Assembly: GCA_045657625.1 (NCBI GenBank)
Contig: JAZOTM010000001.1
Span: 1 to 64,000, forward strand
Length of the DNA stretch: 64,000 nucleotides
Source of the DNA: JAZOTM01 sp045657625
Lineage (GTDB): Bacteria; Bacillota; Clostridia; Lachnospirales; Lachnospiraceae
Reading direction: 5' to 3'
Made by a program: the position numbers and the translations under genes. Below the pieces are notes generated by a model. That model worked only from the letters and a program-made list of their open reading frames with translations. It did no database searches and had not been told where the DNA came from. Shown here in pieces: positions 17,820-25,874 of the stretch; positions within the stretch are counted from its first letter, which is position 1, and each line of letters opens with the position of its first letter.

Positions 17820-20387
17820 ATGAAAAAACTAACCATTGGGATCGTGGCTCATGTGGATGCAGGAAAGACCACTCTGTCTGAGCAATTGCTTTATTTGGGT
17901 GGAACCATTCGCAGAACCGGCCGCGTAGACCACGGAGATACCTTTTTCGATAGTAATGCCATGGAGAGAAGCCGTGGCATTACTATTTTTTCGAAACAGG
18001 CAAATATGCATTGGCAGGACTTGGAGTTAACCCTGTTGGATACTCCGGGACACGTGGATTTTTCTGCGGAAATGGAACGTACATTACAGGTGTTGGATTA
18101 TGGAATCCTGGTTTTAAGTGGTTCCGACGGTGTGCAAAGTCATACGGAAACTCTTTGGAAGTTATTGAAGCGTTATGAGATTCCAACCTTTGTGTTTGTG
18201 AACAAAATGGACATTGCACAAAAAGGAAAAGAGGAACTTCTAGAGGATTTGCAACGCAGATTGGGAGATGGATTTGTAGATTTTACTCTGGAGAAAAACG
18301 GGGAATTCTACGAAGAAGTGGCTATGTTGGCAGAAGATTCTTTGGAAGAGTATATGGAAACCGGCAGTGTAAAGGTGGAGACAATCGGAAGCCTGTTACA
18401 ACAAAGGACCCTTTTCCCGGTGTATTTTGGTTCGGCATTAAAAGGCTTTGGCATTGAGGAATTGTTATCAGATATACAACAGTTTGCCAAGGAGAAGTCT
18501 TGGAACAGGGAAGCTCCTTTTGGTGCAAAGATTTTTAAAATCAGTACGGATAAGCAAGGAAAGAGACAGACACATCTTCGAGTTACTTCCGGTCGTATGA
18601 TACCGAAAATGACCATCGGGGAAGAGAAGGTGGACCAGCTTCGGAACTATAATGGCGAGAAGTTTGAACTCTTGGAGGAAGCCGTTGCCGGGGACGTGGT
18701 CGTAGTTACCGGAATAACAGAAAAGATGCCCGGAGAGGCTTTAGGAGCGGAAAAAGATAGCGTAAGCCCTCTATTAAACCCGGTTTTGCAGTACCAAGTG
18801 TTGGTACCATCAGAGGTCACTTTGCAAACCGCCTATGAAGACTTGAAAAAACTGGCAGAAGAGGCACCGGAGCTCCAAGTGACCTGGCGCGAAGATACCA
18901 AAGAGTTGATGGTACACCTCATGGGAGAAGTGCAAACAGAGGTGCTTAGCCAATTAGTTAAAGATAGATTTAATTATAATATCGCCTATGGACCAGGATC
19001 TGTACAGTACAAAGAAACCATAGAAAATGTGGTGGAAGGCGTAGGCCATTTTGAACCTTTACGTCATTATGCGGAAGTACATTTGCGCCTAGAACCGGGA
19101 GAACCGGGCAGTGGCATGCAGTTTTTCAGTGATTGTTCCGTGGATATGTTGGCCCTTAATTGGCAGCGATTGATTTTAACCCATTTAGAGGAACGTCAAC
19201 ACGTAGGTGTCCTGACCGGATCGCCGATTACCGATATGAAGATTACCGTAGTGGGAGGAAGAGCCCATAACAAGCACACAGAGGGTGGAGATTTCCGCCA
19301 GGCGACTTACAGAGCGGTAAGACAAGGCTTAAAAAAGGCAAAAAATGTACTTTTAGAGCCCTATTATCGATATGAATTAGAAATCCCGACGGAAAACTTG
19401 GGAAGAGCCATGCAGGACATCCAAGAAATGGCAGGCAGTTTTGAAACGCCGGAGCAGACCTTGGAATGTTCTATATTAAAAGGATTGGCTCCTATCTCTA
19501 CGATGAATGGATATCACAAGGAAGTTACTGCATATACCGGTGGAAAAGGGCGTTTGACGTTGCAACCGGAGGGCTATGGACCTTGTCACAATGAGGACGA
19601 GGTCATTGCGCGTATTGGTTACGATAGTGAAATGGACTTAGAGAATCCCACCAGTTCCGTTTTTTGCGCCCATGGAGCAGGCTTCCAGGTTTCCTGGGAT
19701 CAGGTGGAACAATATATGCATGTGGAGAGTATGGAAGCGGGAGAGGAAACGCTGGATACCTCCAACTTATTAGCAGTGCCAAAGAGAGCAAAGGCGGTTT
19801 CTTATGGTGGCACGTTAGAAGAAGATAAAGAATTGCAGGAAATTTTTGAAAAGCATTTTGGGAAAGTAAAGAAATCCTTTGCTGAGGATGCTTATGAAAA
19901 TATGCCGAAGGTTCACGTGGAAGCTACGGGAAAAACCACAGAGGAGTATAAAAAGAAACAGGCAGAAAAGAAAAAGCCGCAAAAAGAGTACTTGTTGGTG
20001 GATGGATATAATGTCATTCATGCCTGGGATGATTTGCGGGAATTGGCGCAGGATTCCTTAGATGCAGCCCGTGGAAAACTGATGGATTACCTATGTAATT
20101 ATCAAGGATATCGAGGATGTGAGTTGATTTTAGTCTTCGATGCATATAAAGTAAAAGGTGGAAGAGAACATACCTTTGACTATCACAATATTCATGTGGT
20201 TTATACAAAAGAAGCAGAAACTGCTGATATGTATATAGAAAAAACGACGCATGATATAGCAAAGGATCATCACGTAACGGTGGCGACTTCAGATGGACTG
20301 GAGCAAATCATTGTTCTGGGAGAGGGTGCAAGCCGAATGTCTTCTCGAGAATTAGAGTTAGCAGTGAAAGGGGATTCACTTTTTTAA
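17820..20387 (+). CDS. TetM-like ribosome-protection GTPase fused to a Rae1/YacP-type NYN nuclease domain
   Basis: 855 aa, versus about 640 for TetM/TetO. Residues 1-660 are an EF-G-like translational GTPase: P-loop AHVDAGKTT (10-18), RGITIFSKQA, DTPGHVDFSAEMERTLQ, FVNKMD, then domains II-V in the TetM order. A Lys-rich linker (about 695-720) leads to a complete NYN/YacP domain (about 722-850) with LLVDGYNVIHAW (Asp728), LILVFDAYKV, VYTKEAETADMYIEK, VATSDGLEQI and ASRMSSRELEL. Rae1 (YacP) is a B. subtilis endonuclease that cleaves mRNA in the ribosomal A site. TetM proteins also act at the A site. Whether this protein confers tetracycline tolerance or acts in ribosome rescue or mRNA cleavage is unknown. 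Confidence 0.88.
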   Translation: MKKLTIGIVAHVDAGKTTLSEQLLYLGGTIRRTGRVDHGDTFFDSNAMERSRGITIFSKQANMHWQDLELTLLDTPGHVDFSAEMERTLQVLDYGILVLSGSDGVQSHTETLWKLLKRYEIPTFVFVNKMDIAQKGKEELLEDLQRRLGDGFVDFTLEKNGEFYEEVAMLAEDSLEEYMETGSVKVETIGSLLQQRTLFPVYFGSALKGFGIEELLSDIQQFAKEKSWNREAPFGAKIFKISTDKQGKRQTHLRVTSGRMIPKMTIGEEKVDQLRNYNGEKFELLEEAVAGDVVVVTGITEKMPGEALGAEKDSVSPLLNPVLQYQVLVPSEVTLQTAYEDLKKLAEEAPELQVTWREDTKELMVHLMGEVQTEVLSQLVKDRFNYNIAYGPGSVQYKETIENVVEGVGHFEPLRHYAEVHLRLEPGEPGSGMQFFSDCSVDMLALNWQRLILTHLEERQHVGVLTGSPITDMKITVVGGRAHNKHTEGGDFRQATYRAVRQGLKKAKNVLLEPYYRYELEIPTENLGRAMQDIQEMAGSFETPEQTLECSILKGLAPISTMNGYHKEVTAYTGGKGRLTLQPEGYGPCHNEDEVIARIGYDSEMDLENPTSSVFCAHGAGFQVSWDQVEQYMHVESMEAGEETLDTSNLLAVPKRAKAVSYGGTLEEDKELQEIFEKHFGKVKKSFAEDAYENMPKVHVEATGKTTEEYKKKQAEKKKPQKEYLLVDGYNVIHAWDDLRELAQDSLDAARGKLMDYLCNYQGYRGCELILVFDAYKVKGGREHTFDYHNIHVVYTKEAETADMYIEKTTHDIAKDHHVTVATSDGLEQIIVLGEGASRMSSRELELAVKGDSLF

Positions 20388-20493
20388 CACGGAGAAAACA
20401 ATTTTTTTACAAAAGTTAAACACAAAGCGTTCACAAAGGTGGTTTAACCTTTGAAATATAAGAGCAACAAAAATGTGTTTAAGGAGGTACAGT

Positions 20494-22374
20494 ATGTATC
20501 GTAAAAAATTGTTAGTGATTTTGATGTGCACCACACTTGCTTTTTCAGCAACAATGGCAGCATGCGGAACTACCACAACTACAGAATCAGAGACAGAGTC
20601 TTCTAACACTGTAGTATTCTCAGATGATTCTTATTCTGAGACAAGCTTCTCCGGAACTGTAACAGCAGTTGACGGAAATACCATTACACTTTCCATCATG
20701 GATGGAATGGGTGGCGGAGCTGGTGGCGAAGCACCAAGTGATGCTGGTGAAGCACCGGATGGCGCAGGTGAAGATATGGATTCTACCGAAATGGGTGAAG
20801 CACCGGATGGCGCAGGCGAAGAAATGGATTCCACGGAAATGGGCGAAGTACCAAGTGGAGATGGAGAATCAGCTAGTTCTGTAACAGCAACTTTGACAAT
20901 CAATGATGAATCAATCATTACTGATTCAGAAGGAAATACAGCAACTCTTGAAAGTATTTCTGAAGGCGATATGTTAACAGTTGAAGTAGATGAGGATGGC
21001 AACGTAACATCAATCGTAATCGGAGGAAGTATGGAGGGAGGCGCACCGGAAGGTAGCGCCTCTTCCGGTGTAGACAGTTATGACGCTGTTGTAGAATACA
21101 CCGAAGATACAGAAGTAAGCGGTGAGACTTACACTTCTACAGGAACAGATGAAAACGCTGTACATGCATACAACGGAGCAGCTGTTACTTTGGAAGATAT
21201 CACAGTAGATCGTACATCAGATGACAGTACCGGTGGAGACAACTCTAGTTTCTATGGTGTAGGTGCTGCACTTCTTGAAACAGACGGTACTCTTTATGTA
21301 AACGGAGCAACAATCACAACAGATTCTGCTGGAGCAGCAGGTGCTTTCGCATATGGTGATGGTATTGTTTACATTGCAGATGCAACCATTACAACACAGC
21401 AGGATACATCAGGTGGTATTCATGCAGCAGGTGGCGGTACTCTTTATGCTTGGGATTTGACTGTTGAAACAAACGGTGAATCTTCAGCAGCAATCCGTAG
21501 TGATAGAGGCGGCGGAACCATGGTTGTAGATGGTGGTACTTATACAGCAAATGGTGTTGGTTCACCAGCCGTTTATTGTACAGCTGATATCGCAATCAAT
21601 GATGCAACATTGACAGCAACCGGTTCTGAAGCTGTTTGCTTGGAAGGTTTAAATACTTTGAATCTTTACGATGTTGATTTAACAGGAAATATGTCTGATG
21701 ATGATCAGAATGACTGCACATGGACGGTTATCTTATATCAAAGTATGTCCGGTGACTCAGAAGTCGGTGTTGGTACCTTCAATATGACAGGTGGTTCTTT
21801 GACTTCTGAAAATGGTGGATTATTCTACACCACAAATACAGAAAGTGTATTCTACTTAAGTGACGTAGATATTACAGCTTCTGATGACTGCGAATTCTTC
21901 TTACGCGTTACCGGTAACGATAACGAAAGAGGATGGGGAACATCCGGTGACAATGGTGCACAGTGTACCTTCACAGCAGACGATCAGGAAATGGAAGGCG
22001 ATGTAATCTGGGATAGCATTTCTACCTTAGATTTCTACATGGAAAACGGAAGTAGCTTAACAGGCGCATTTGTGAATGACGAATCATGCGCAGGCAACGG
22101 CGGTGACGGATATGCAAACCTTTACATCAGCGATGACAGTACTTGGGTTGTAACAGGTGACAGTACTTTAACAAATCTTTACAACGAAGGAACTATCGTA
22201 GATGAAGATGGAAATACTGTAACTATCGTTGGAACAGATGGAACCGTATACGTAGAAGGTGATTCTGATTACACCATCACTGTAGATAACTACGAAACTT
22301 CAGCAGACTTCTCCGGAGCAACAACCGGTGGAAGCTTCAGCGATTATGAAGTAGAAAATCCATTTGAATCATAA
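20494..22374 (+). CDS. Beta-helix cell-surface lipoprotein
   Basis: 626 aa from ATG 20494, chosen because AAGGAGGT (20481-20488) sits 5 bases upstream. An earlier in-frame ATG at 20473 lacks a ribosome site and would spoil the signal peptide. The lipobox is TMAAC. A low-complexity acidic stretch (about 75-130) holds tandem copies of GEAPDGAGE(D/E)MDSTEM. From about 190 onward short Thr/Gly/Asn-rich strands (YVNGATITTDSAGAAGAF, VDGGTYTANGVGSPAVY) suggest a right-handed parallel beta-helix, as in surface adhesins or polysaccharide-binding proteins. No catalytic motif was recognised. An inverted repeat AAAGGT/ACCTTT at 20435-20452 lies upstream. Confidence 0.72.
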   Translation: MYRKKLLVILMCTTLAFSATMAACGTTTTTESETESSNTVVFSDDSYSETSFSGTVTAVDGNTITLSIMDGMGGGAGGEAPSDAGEAPDGAGEDMDSTEMGEAPDGAGEEMDSTEMGEVPSGDGESASSVTATLTINDESIITDSEGNTATLESISEGDMLTVEVDEDGNVTSIVIGGSMEGGAPEGSASSGVDSYDAVVEYTEDTEVSGETYTSTGTDENAVHAYNGAAVTLEDITVDRTSDDSTGGDNSSFYGVGAALLETDGTLYVNGATITTDSAGAAGAFAYGDGIVYIADATITTQQDTSGGIHAAGGGTLYAWDLTVETNGESSAAIRSDRGGGTMVVDGGTYTANGVGSPAVYCTADIAINDATLTATGSEAVCLEGLNTLNLYDVDLTGNMSDDDQNDCTWTVILYQSMSGDSEVGVGTFNMTGGSLTSENGGLFYTTNTESVFYLSDVDITASDDCEFFLRVTGNDNERGWGTSGDNGAQCTFTADDQEMEGDVIWDSISTLDFYMENGSSLTGAFVNDESCAGNGGDGYANLYISDDSTWVVTGDSTLTNLYNEGTIVDEDGNTVTIVGTDGTVYVEGDSDYTITVDNYETSADFSGATTGGSFSDYEVENPFES

Positions 22375-22411
22375 GATGGAATAAATTGAGATTTTCTTGA
22401 TTGGGAATTTG

Positions 22412-22460
22412 CAGGCCCTGCGCCGGTGTGATACCGGTGTGGGGCCTGTTTTTATTTTTT
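22412..22460 (+). terminator. Intrinsic terminator after the beta-helix lipoprotein
   Basis: CAGGCCC (22412-22418) pairs with GGGCCTG (22442-22448), with an inner CCGGT/ACCGG stem, followed by TTTTTATTTTTT. Confidence 0.85.
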
Positions 22461-22533
22461 GGGGGGAGAAATTCCTATTTAGAGGCGAGAAATTTCGTCG
22501 ATAAAGTGAAACTTTTCGTGAGGATGCGGAGAA

Positions 22534-22870
22534 TTTGGTATAAGAGAAGCAAAACAAGTCTATTTATCGGAGTGGTGGTTGAATCACAGAGAAGGGTCGG
22601 AAGGGAGATTTGGTATAAGAGAAGTAAAACAAGTCTATTTATTGGAGTGGAGGCTGAATCACAGAGAAAGCCCGGGAAAAAGATTTGGTATAAGGGAAGT
22701 AAAACAAGTCGAATTATTGGAGTGGAGGCTGAATCACAGAGAAAGCCCGGGAAAAAGATTTGGTATAAGAGATAGAAAACAAGTCAAATTATTGGAAAAG
22801 AAGCACAAACACAGAGAAAGCCCGAGAAAAAGATTTGGTATAAGAGATAGAAAATAAGTCCATTTATCCG
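22534..22870 (+). repeat. 75-bp tandem repeat array, about 4.5 copies
   Basis: TTTGGTATAAG recurs at exactly 75-base steps starting at 22534, 22609, 22684, 22759 and 22834. Each unit also carries AAGTC(T/G/A)A, TTATTGGAGTGG-like and CACAGAGAAAGCCCG segments. Divergence between units increases toward the 3' end, and the last unit is partial. Because 75 is a multiple of three, two overlapping frames stay open through the array (22401-22775 and 22579-22857) and would encode 25-residue repeats such as KQVYLLEWRLNHRESPGK. No convincing ribosome site was found for either, so coding is uncertain. The rest of the gap 22375-23064 holds a terminator and AT-rich sequence. Confidence 0.9.
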
Positions 22871-22990
22871 AGATGGTACAAAAATACAGGATGCTTTGAG
22901 GAGCAGAACTGGGAATGAAGAAAAAAGGAATATTTATACTAGATAAACATAAATTCCTATTGTACAATAATAAGCAAATCTATTTATTCT

Positions 22991-23021
22991 TTGAGACAAT
23001 TTTTTCAAGTCTATGTCTCAA
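22991..23021. repeat. Inverted repeat upstream of the nuclease-like gene
   Basis: TTGAGACA (22991-22998) and TGTCTCAA (23014-23021) are perfect 8-base arms with a 15-base spacer, about 45 bases before ATG 23065. It could be an operator or an mRNA hairpin. Confidence 0.5.
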
Positions 23022-23064
23022 CAATCCAAAAATAAAAGTAAAAATTGAATAGGGAGGGTATTTT

Positions 23065-23880
23065 ATGCAATCAATGGAGAGTATTGTAAGGGAACTGTTG
23101 GTTAGAGAGGCGGAATTGAAAAAAGCGATTTTTGATGCGGAAAAATATTGTAATCAAGTTCCTAAAAAGCGTTTACGAGTTGCAAAAGAAAAGAAGTATT
23201 TTGCTTATTATGAAATTGAAGAGTCGGGGGACACGAGAGGAAAGTATATTAAGAAAAATAATTTGAAATTGGCGGAAAAGATCGTGATGCGGGACTACGC
23301 CAATGCCGTGAAAAAGGAGGCATATGAAGAGATTATAATGATTCAAAAATTCGTAAAAAGAATAGAAAAGAATCCTGTGAGGGCGGAAAATTTATATGGA
23401 AATCTAAAGGAAGGAAGAAAAAGGCTTGCAACTCCGTTACTTCTTGATGACGAGGAATTTCAGCGGAGGTGGATAGAAGAGAACTATATCAAAAGTGATT
23501 ACAAAGAAGAAGATAAGGTATATCCTACGAAAAAAGGAGATATGGTTCGTTCAAAATCGGAGGTAATGTTGGCAAATATGTATTATGAACTGGGAATTCC
23601 ATATCGATATGAATGTGAATTAGAGTTAAATAGTGGAAAAAAAGTATACCCGGATTTTACTCTTTTAAAAAAGGAAGGACAAAAGATTATTTATCATGAG
23701 CACATGGGTATGTTGGATTATGATGAGTATCGTTTTAATAACTTTAAAAAGATAGACGAGTATCGAAGAAATGGAATTTTCGTGGGTAAAAATTTGCTTA
23801 TTACGCATGAAGGAGATGGGAGTCCTTTTAATATAAAGGAAATAGAAAAATGTATATGTGAAATTTTTGAAATGAAATAA
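23065..23880 (+). CDS. PD-(D/E)XK nuclease-like protein, function unknown
   Basis: 271 aa, cytoplasmic, basic. The N-terminal half (1-150) is helical and coiled-coil-like. The C-terminal half fits a PD-(D/E)XK nuclease fold: RSKSE (Glu166), then YPDFTLL (Asp197), then a strand and YHEHMGM (Glu212, His213), followed by YRFNNFKKIDEYRRNGI and the closing strand LLITHEGDG. GGGAGG lies 8 bases before ATG. It is an orphan: no methylase, specificity or helicase partner is adjacent, and upstream is the 75-bp repeat array. Substrate and role are unknown; the fold assignment is by motif only. Confidence 0.65.
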   Translation: MQSMESIVRELLVREAELKKAIFDAEKYCNQVPKKRLRVAKEKKYFAYYEIEESGDTRGKYIKKNNLKLAEKIVMRDYANAVKKEAYEEIIMIQKFVKRIEKNPVRAENLYGNLKEGRKRLATPLLLDDEEFQRRWIEENYIKSDYKEEDKVYPTKKGDMVRSKSEVMLANMYYELGIPYRYECELELNSGKKVYPDFTLLKKEGQKIIYHEHMGMLDYDEYRFNNFKKIDEYRRNGIFVGKNLLITHEGDGSPFNIKEIEKCICEIFEMK

Positions 23881-23935
23881 ATGAGGAGTAAAGAGAATCC
23901 GCTCAAGGGAGAGTTGGCACAAGAGAAGGAAAGAG

Positions 23936-23963
23936 TTGACAAATCCGGTTCAGGGCGTATAAT
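23936..23963 (+). promoter_or_regulatory. Consensus sigma-A promoter of an orphan small RNA
   Basis: TTGACA (23936-23941), 16-base spacer, TATAAT (23958-23963): both hexamers match consensus perfectly. An inverted repeat CGTAT-N6-ATACG (23956-23971) covers the -10 and start region and might be an operator. No gene of useful length follows before the terminator at 24052. Confidence 0.82.
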
Positions 23964-23969
23964 CGAATA

Positions 23970-24081
23970 CGTTGAAAATTTCATACGACAGTTCATTTGT
24001 ACCTTCCTGTCGAAAAACAAAACCAGGACTACGATAATTGAAAAATTGGGTAGCTCTGCGTTTTTTACGCAGAGCTTTTTT
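23970..24081 (+). ncRNA. Candidate small RNA, about 110 nt
   Basis: Bounded by a perfect consensus promoter and an intrinsic terminator (AGCTCTGCGT/ACGCAGAGCT, 24052-24076, then five T). Predicted internal hairpins are CGACAG/CTGTCG (about 23985-24012) and CTAC...AATT-GAAA-AATT...GTAG (about 24029-24054). The stretch is not a convincing coding region: the only open frame starts at the stop of the preceding gene without a ribosome site. It matches no riboswitch or small-RNA family I recognise. Confidence 0.62.
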
Positions 24082-24218
24082 ATATAATAAGAAATTCCTT
24101 CGAATTTCTTATTATATAAAAAGGCGCTCCGCTATGGAAGCGCACGCGCGCGTGATGTAAATGTTGCATAAATGCAACCGCGCTTGGCGCGAGAATGTCG
24201 CATGCGACATTCTTTTTT
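24077..24218. repeat. Cluster of stacked palindromes ending in a terminator
   Basis: In order: a 20-bp stem with loop CCTTCG (24077-24122); GCGCT/AGCGC around 24124-24143; ACGCGCGCGT near 24143; GTTGCAT-AA-ATGCAAC near 24162-24177; CGCGC-TTG-GCGCG near 24179-24191; and the perfect palindrome GAATGTCGCA/TGCGACATTC (24193-24212) followed by six T. The last can terminate transcription. Together with the small RNA this fills the gap 23881-24273. Confidence 0.8.
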
Positions 24219-24273
24219 GTGCAATAAGAAATCTTGAAATGCAGTAGAAGATATTGAAATAAAAAGGAGCAGT

Positions 24274-25236
24274 ATGAGAACCAAAGTTGTAATTGATTGT
24301 GACCCTGGAATTGATGATTCCCTTGCTATTATGTTGGCTTTAAATAGTCCGGAATTGGAAGTGGTGGGAATTACCATTGTTGCGGGAAATTCGCCGGTAG
24401 AGATGGGATTCCAAAATGCAAAGAAAGTTTTGCGATTTTTGGGGAGATTGGATGTGCCGGTGTATGCAGGGGCCAAGCAGCCGATGAAAAGAGAATATGT
24501 GAATGCTTTGGATACACATGGTGAAGATGGACTTGGGGAAAGTTTTTTGCCGGAGGTGGAAAATCAGCCAATCCCGGAGGAAGATGCCGTTTCTTTTTTG
24601 GCACGGACTTTGTTGCCGGGAGATGTTTCTGTGATTGCATTGGGACCTCTGACCAATTTGGCACATTTGATAGAAAAAAGCCCGCAGGCATTTGAAAAGA
24701 TACCGAGATTGGTGTCCATGGGTGGCAATTTCCGAAGCCATGGAAACTGTTCACCGGTGGCAGAATACAATTACTGGGAAGATCCGGACGGCGCAAAGGT
24801 TGTTTTTGCAAAACTAGCAGAAATTCATAAGAAAATAGAAATGGTGGGATTGGATGTCACCAGAAACATTGTGCTTACGCCGGAATTATTGGAGGGTATG
24901 AAGACGGCGAATCCGATGGTTGGGGATTTTGTGGAAAAAATCACGAAATTTTATTTCAAGTTTCACTTGGAATGGGAACATCTTGTGGGTTGCGTGATTA
25001 ATGATCCTTTGGCTGTGGCTCAGTTTATTAATCCGAAAATTTTAACGGGATTGGAAGCGTTCACGGATATTGAAACCCAAGGCATATCTTTGGGACAAAG
25101 CGTCGTAGATTCTATGGGATTTTATCGCAAAGAAGCCAATGCGGTTATTTATACCCAGGTGGACGAGCAGGCTTTTTGGGATATGTTTTTGTCACGTTTG
25201 AATGAAATTGGAAAGTATGAAATTGGAAAAGCATGA
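24274..25236 (+). CDS. Inosine/uridine-preferring nucleoside hydrolase
   Basis: 320 aa, hydrolyses the N-glycosidic bond of ribonucleosides to free base and ribose. The calcium-binding DxDxGxDD signature is VIDCDPGIDDSLA (Asp10, Asp14, Asp15). VSMGGNFRSHGNCSPVAEYNYW and the C-terminal NDPLAVA (metal/active-site region) are also present. AAAAAGGAG precedes ATG 24274. It is followed by an ECF S component and an SDR, then by pseudouridine genes, so the neighbourhood is nucleoside uptake and breakdown. Base preference cannot be assigned from sequence. Confidence 0.93.
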   Translation: MRTKVVIDCDPGIDDSLAIMLALNSPELEVVGITIVAGNSPVEMGFQNAKKVLRFLGRLDVPVYAGAKQPMKREYVNALDTHGEDGLGESFLPEVENQPIPEEDAVSFLARTLLPGDVSVIALGPLTNLAHLIEKSPQAFEKIPRLVSMGGNFRSHGNCSPVAEYNYWEDPDGAKVVFAKLAEIHKKIEMVGLDVTRNIVLTPELLEGMKTANPMVGDFVEKITKFYFKFHLEWEHLVGCVINDPLAVAQFINPKILTGLEAFTDIETQGISLGQSVVDSMGFYRKEANAVIYTQVDEQAFWDMFLSRLNEIGKYEIGKA

Positions 25237-25312
25237 AATTAAAAAAAGTGAAATTTGAAAAAGGAGGAAAGGAAATCTAATCGAATCGATTAGAGCGAAA
25301 CAGAAGAGAACT

Positions 25313-25870
25313 ATGAATCGAAATGTAAAAAGAATTATTTTTATTGCTATGGCAGTTGCCATTAACATGATTGGTAGCAAATTGGCGTTGCTTCTTAGTC
25401 TGCCAATTTTCCTGGATAGTATTGGAACCATTTTAGCAGGTGTGGTTCTCGGACCTATGGGCGGCATGATCGCCGCATTGGTTGGCGGTTTGGTAAATGG
25501 TGCGCTTGGTGATATTTATTCTATTTATTTTGCTCCAAGTGGTATGATTATGGGCTTGATGGCCGGATTGTTGTTGCACAATAAGAAGGTATCCAAACCA
25601 TCCGTGTTGTGGAGAAACTTTTGTATTGTTTTGCCGGCATCAGCGGTAAGTTCTTTGATTGAAGTGATTTTGTTTGGCGGGGTTACCTCAGCAGCGGTAA
25701 CAACAGCAATTGTGCAGGTTTTGTCAAAAACCGCACTTACATTATTCGGGAGCGCCTTTCTTACACAGTTTGTCACAGACTATATTGATAAATTGATTGC
25801 AATCATTCTGGTATTTGCGGTAATAAATCGTTTGCCATATGAAATGACACATTTTGAGAAGGAAAACTAG
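25313..25870 (+). CDS. ECF transporter S component (CD3073-like), probably for a nucleoside
   Basis: 185 aa membrane protein with about five or six TM helices, Gly/Ala-rich (GTILAGVVLGPMGGMIAALVGG), the typical shape of an energy-coupling-factor S component. It resembles the family catalogued as CD3073-type S components (from memory). No EcfA/EcfT genes are adjacent, so it would use a shared ECF module encoded elsewhere. Its position between a nucleoside hydrolase and pseudouridine genes suggests a nucleoside substrate (inference). Confidence 0.75.
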   Translation: MNRNVKRIIFIAMAVAINMIGSKLALLLSLPIFLDSIGTILAGVVLGPMGGMIAALVGGLVNGALGDIYSIYFAPSGMIMGLMAGLLLHNKKVSKPSVLWRNFCIVLPASAVSSLIEVILFGGVTSAAVTTAIVQVLSKTALTLFGSAFLTQFVTDYIDKLIAIILVFAVINRLPYEMTHFEKEN

Positions 25871-25874
25871 GGTT

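Noticed and set aside
17820..19800. Ordinary acquired tetracycline-resistance gene
   Set aside because: The protein carries a 130-residue nuclease domain, matches its neighbours in base use and sits among core genes, so classical mobile tet(M) is unlikely.
22401..22857. Two overlapping frames (124 and 92 aa) across the tandem repeats as protein genes
   Set aside because: They stay open only because the repeat length is a multiple of three; no good ribosome site or recognisable fold. Listed as a repeat instead.
22534..22870. CRISPR array
   Set aside because: The whole 75-base unit repeats with no variable spacer of constant length, and there are no cas genes.
23881..24087. 68-aa frame directly after the nuclease-like gene
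   Set aside because: It starts at the preceding stop without a ribosome site and runs through a consensus promoter and into a terminator; a small RNA explains it better.
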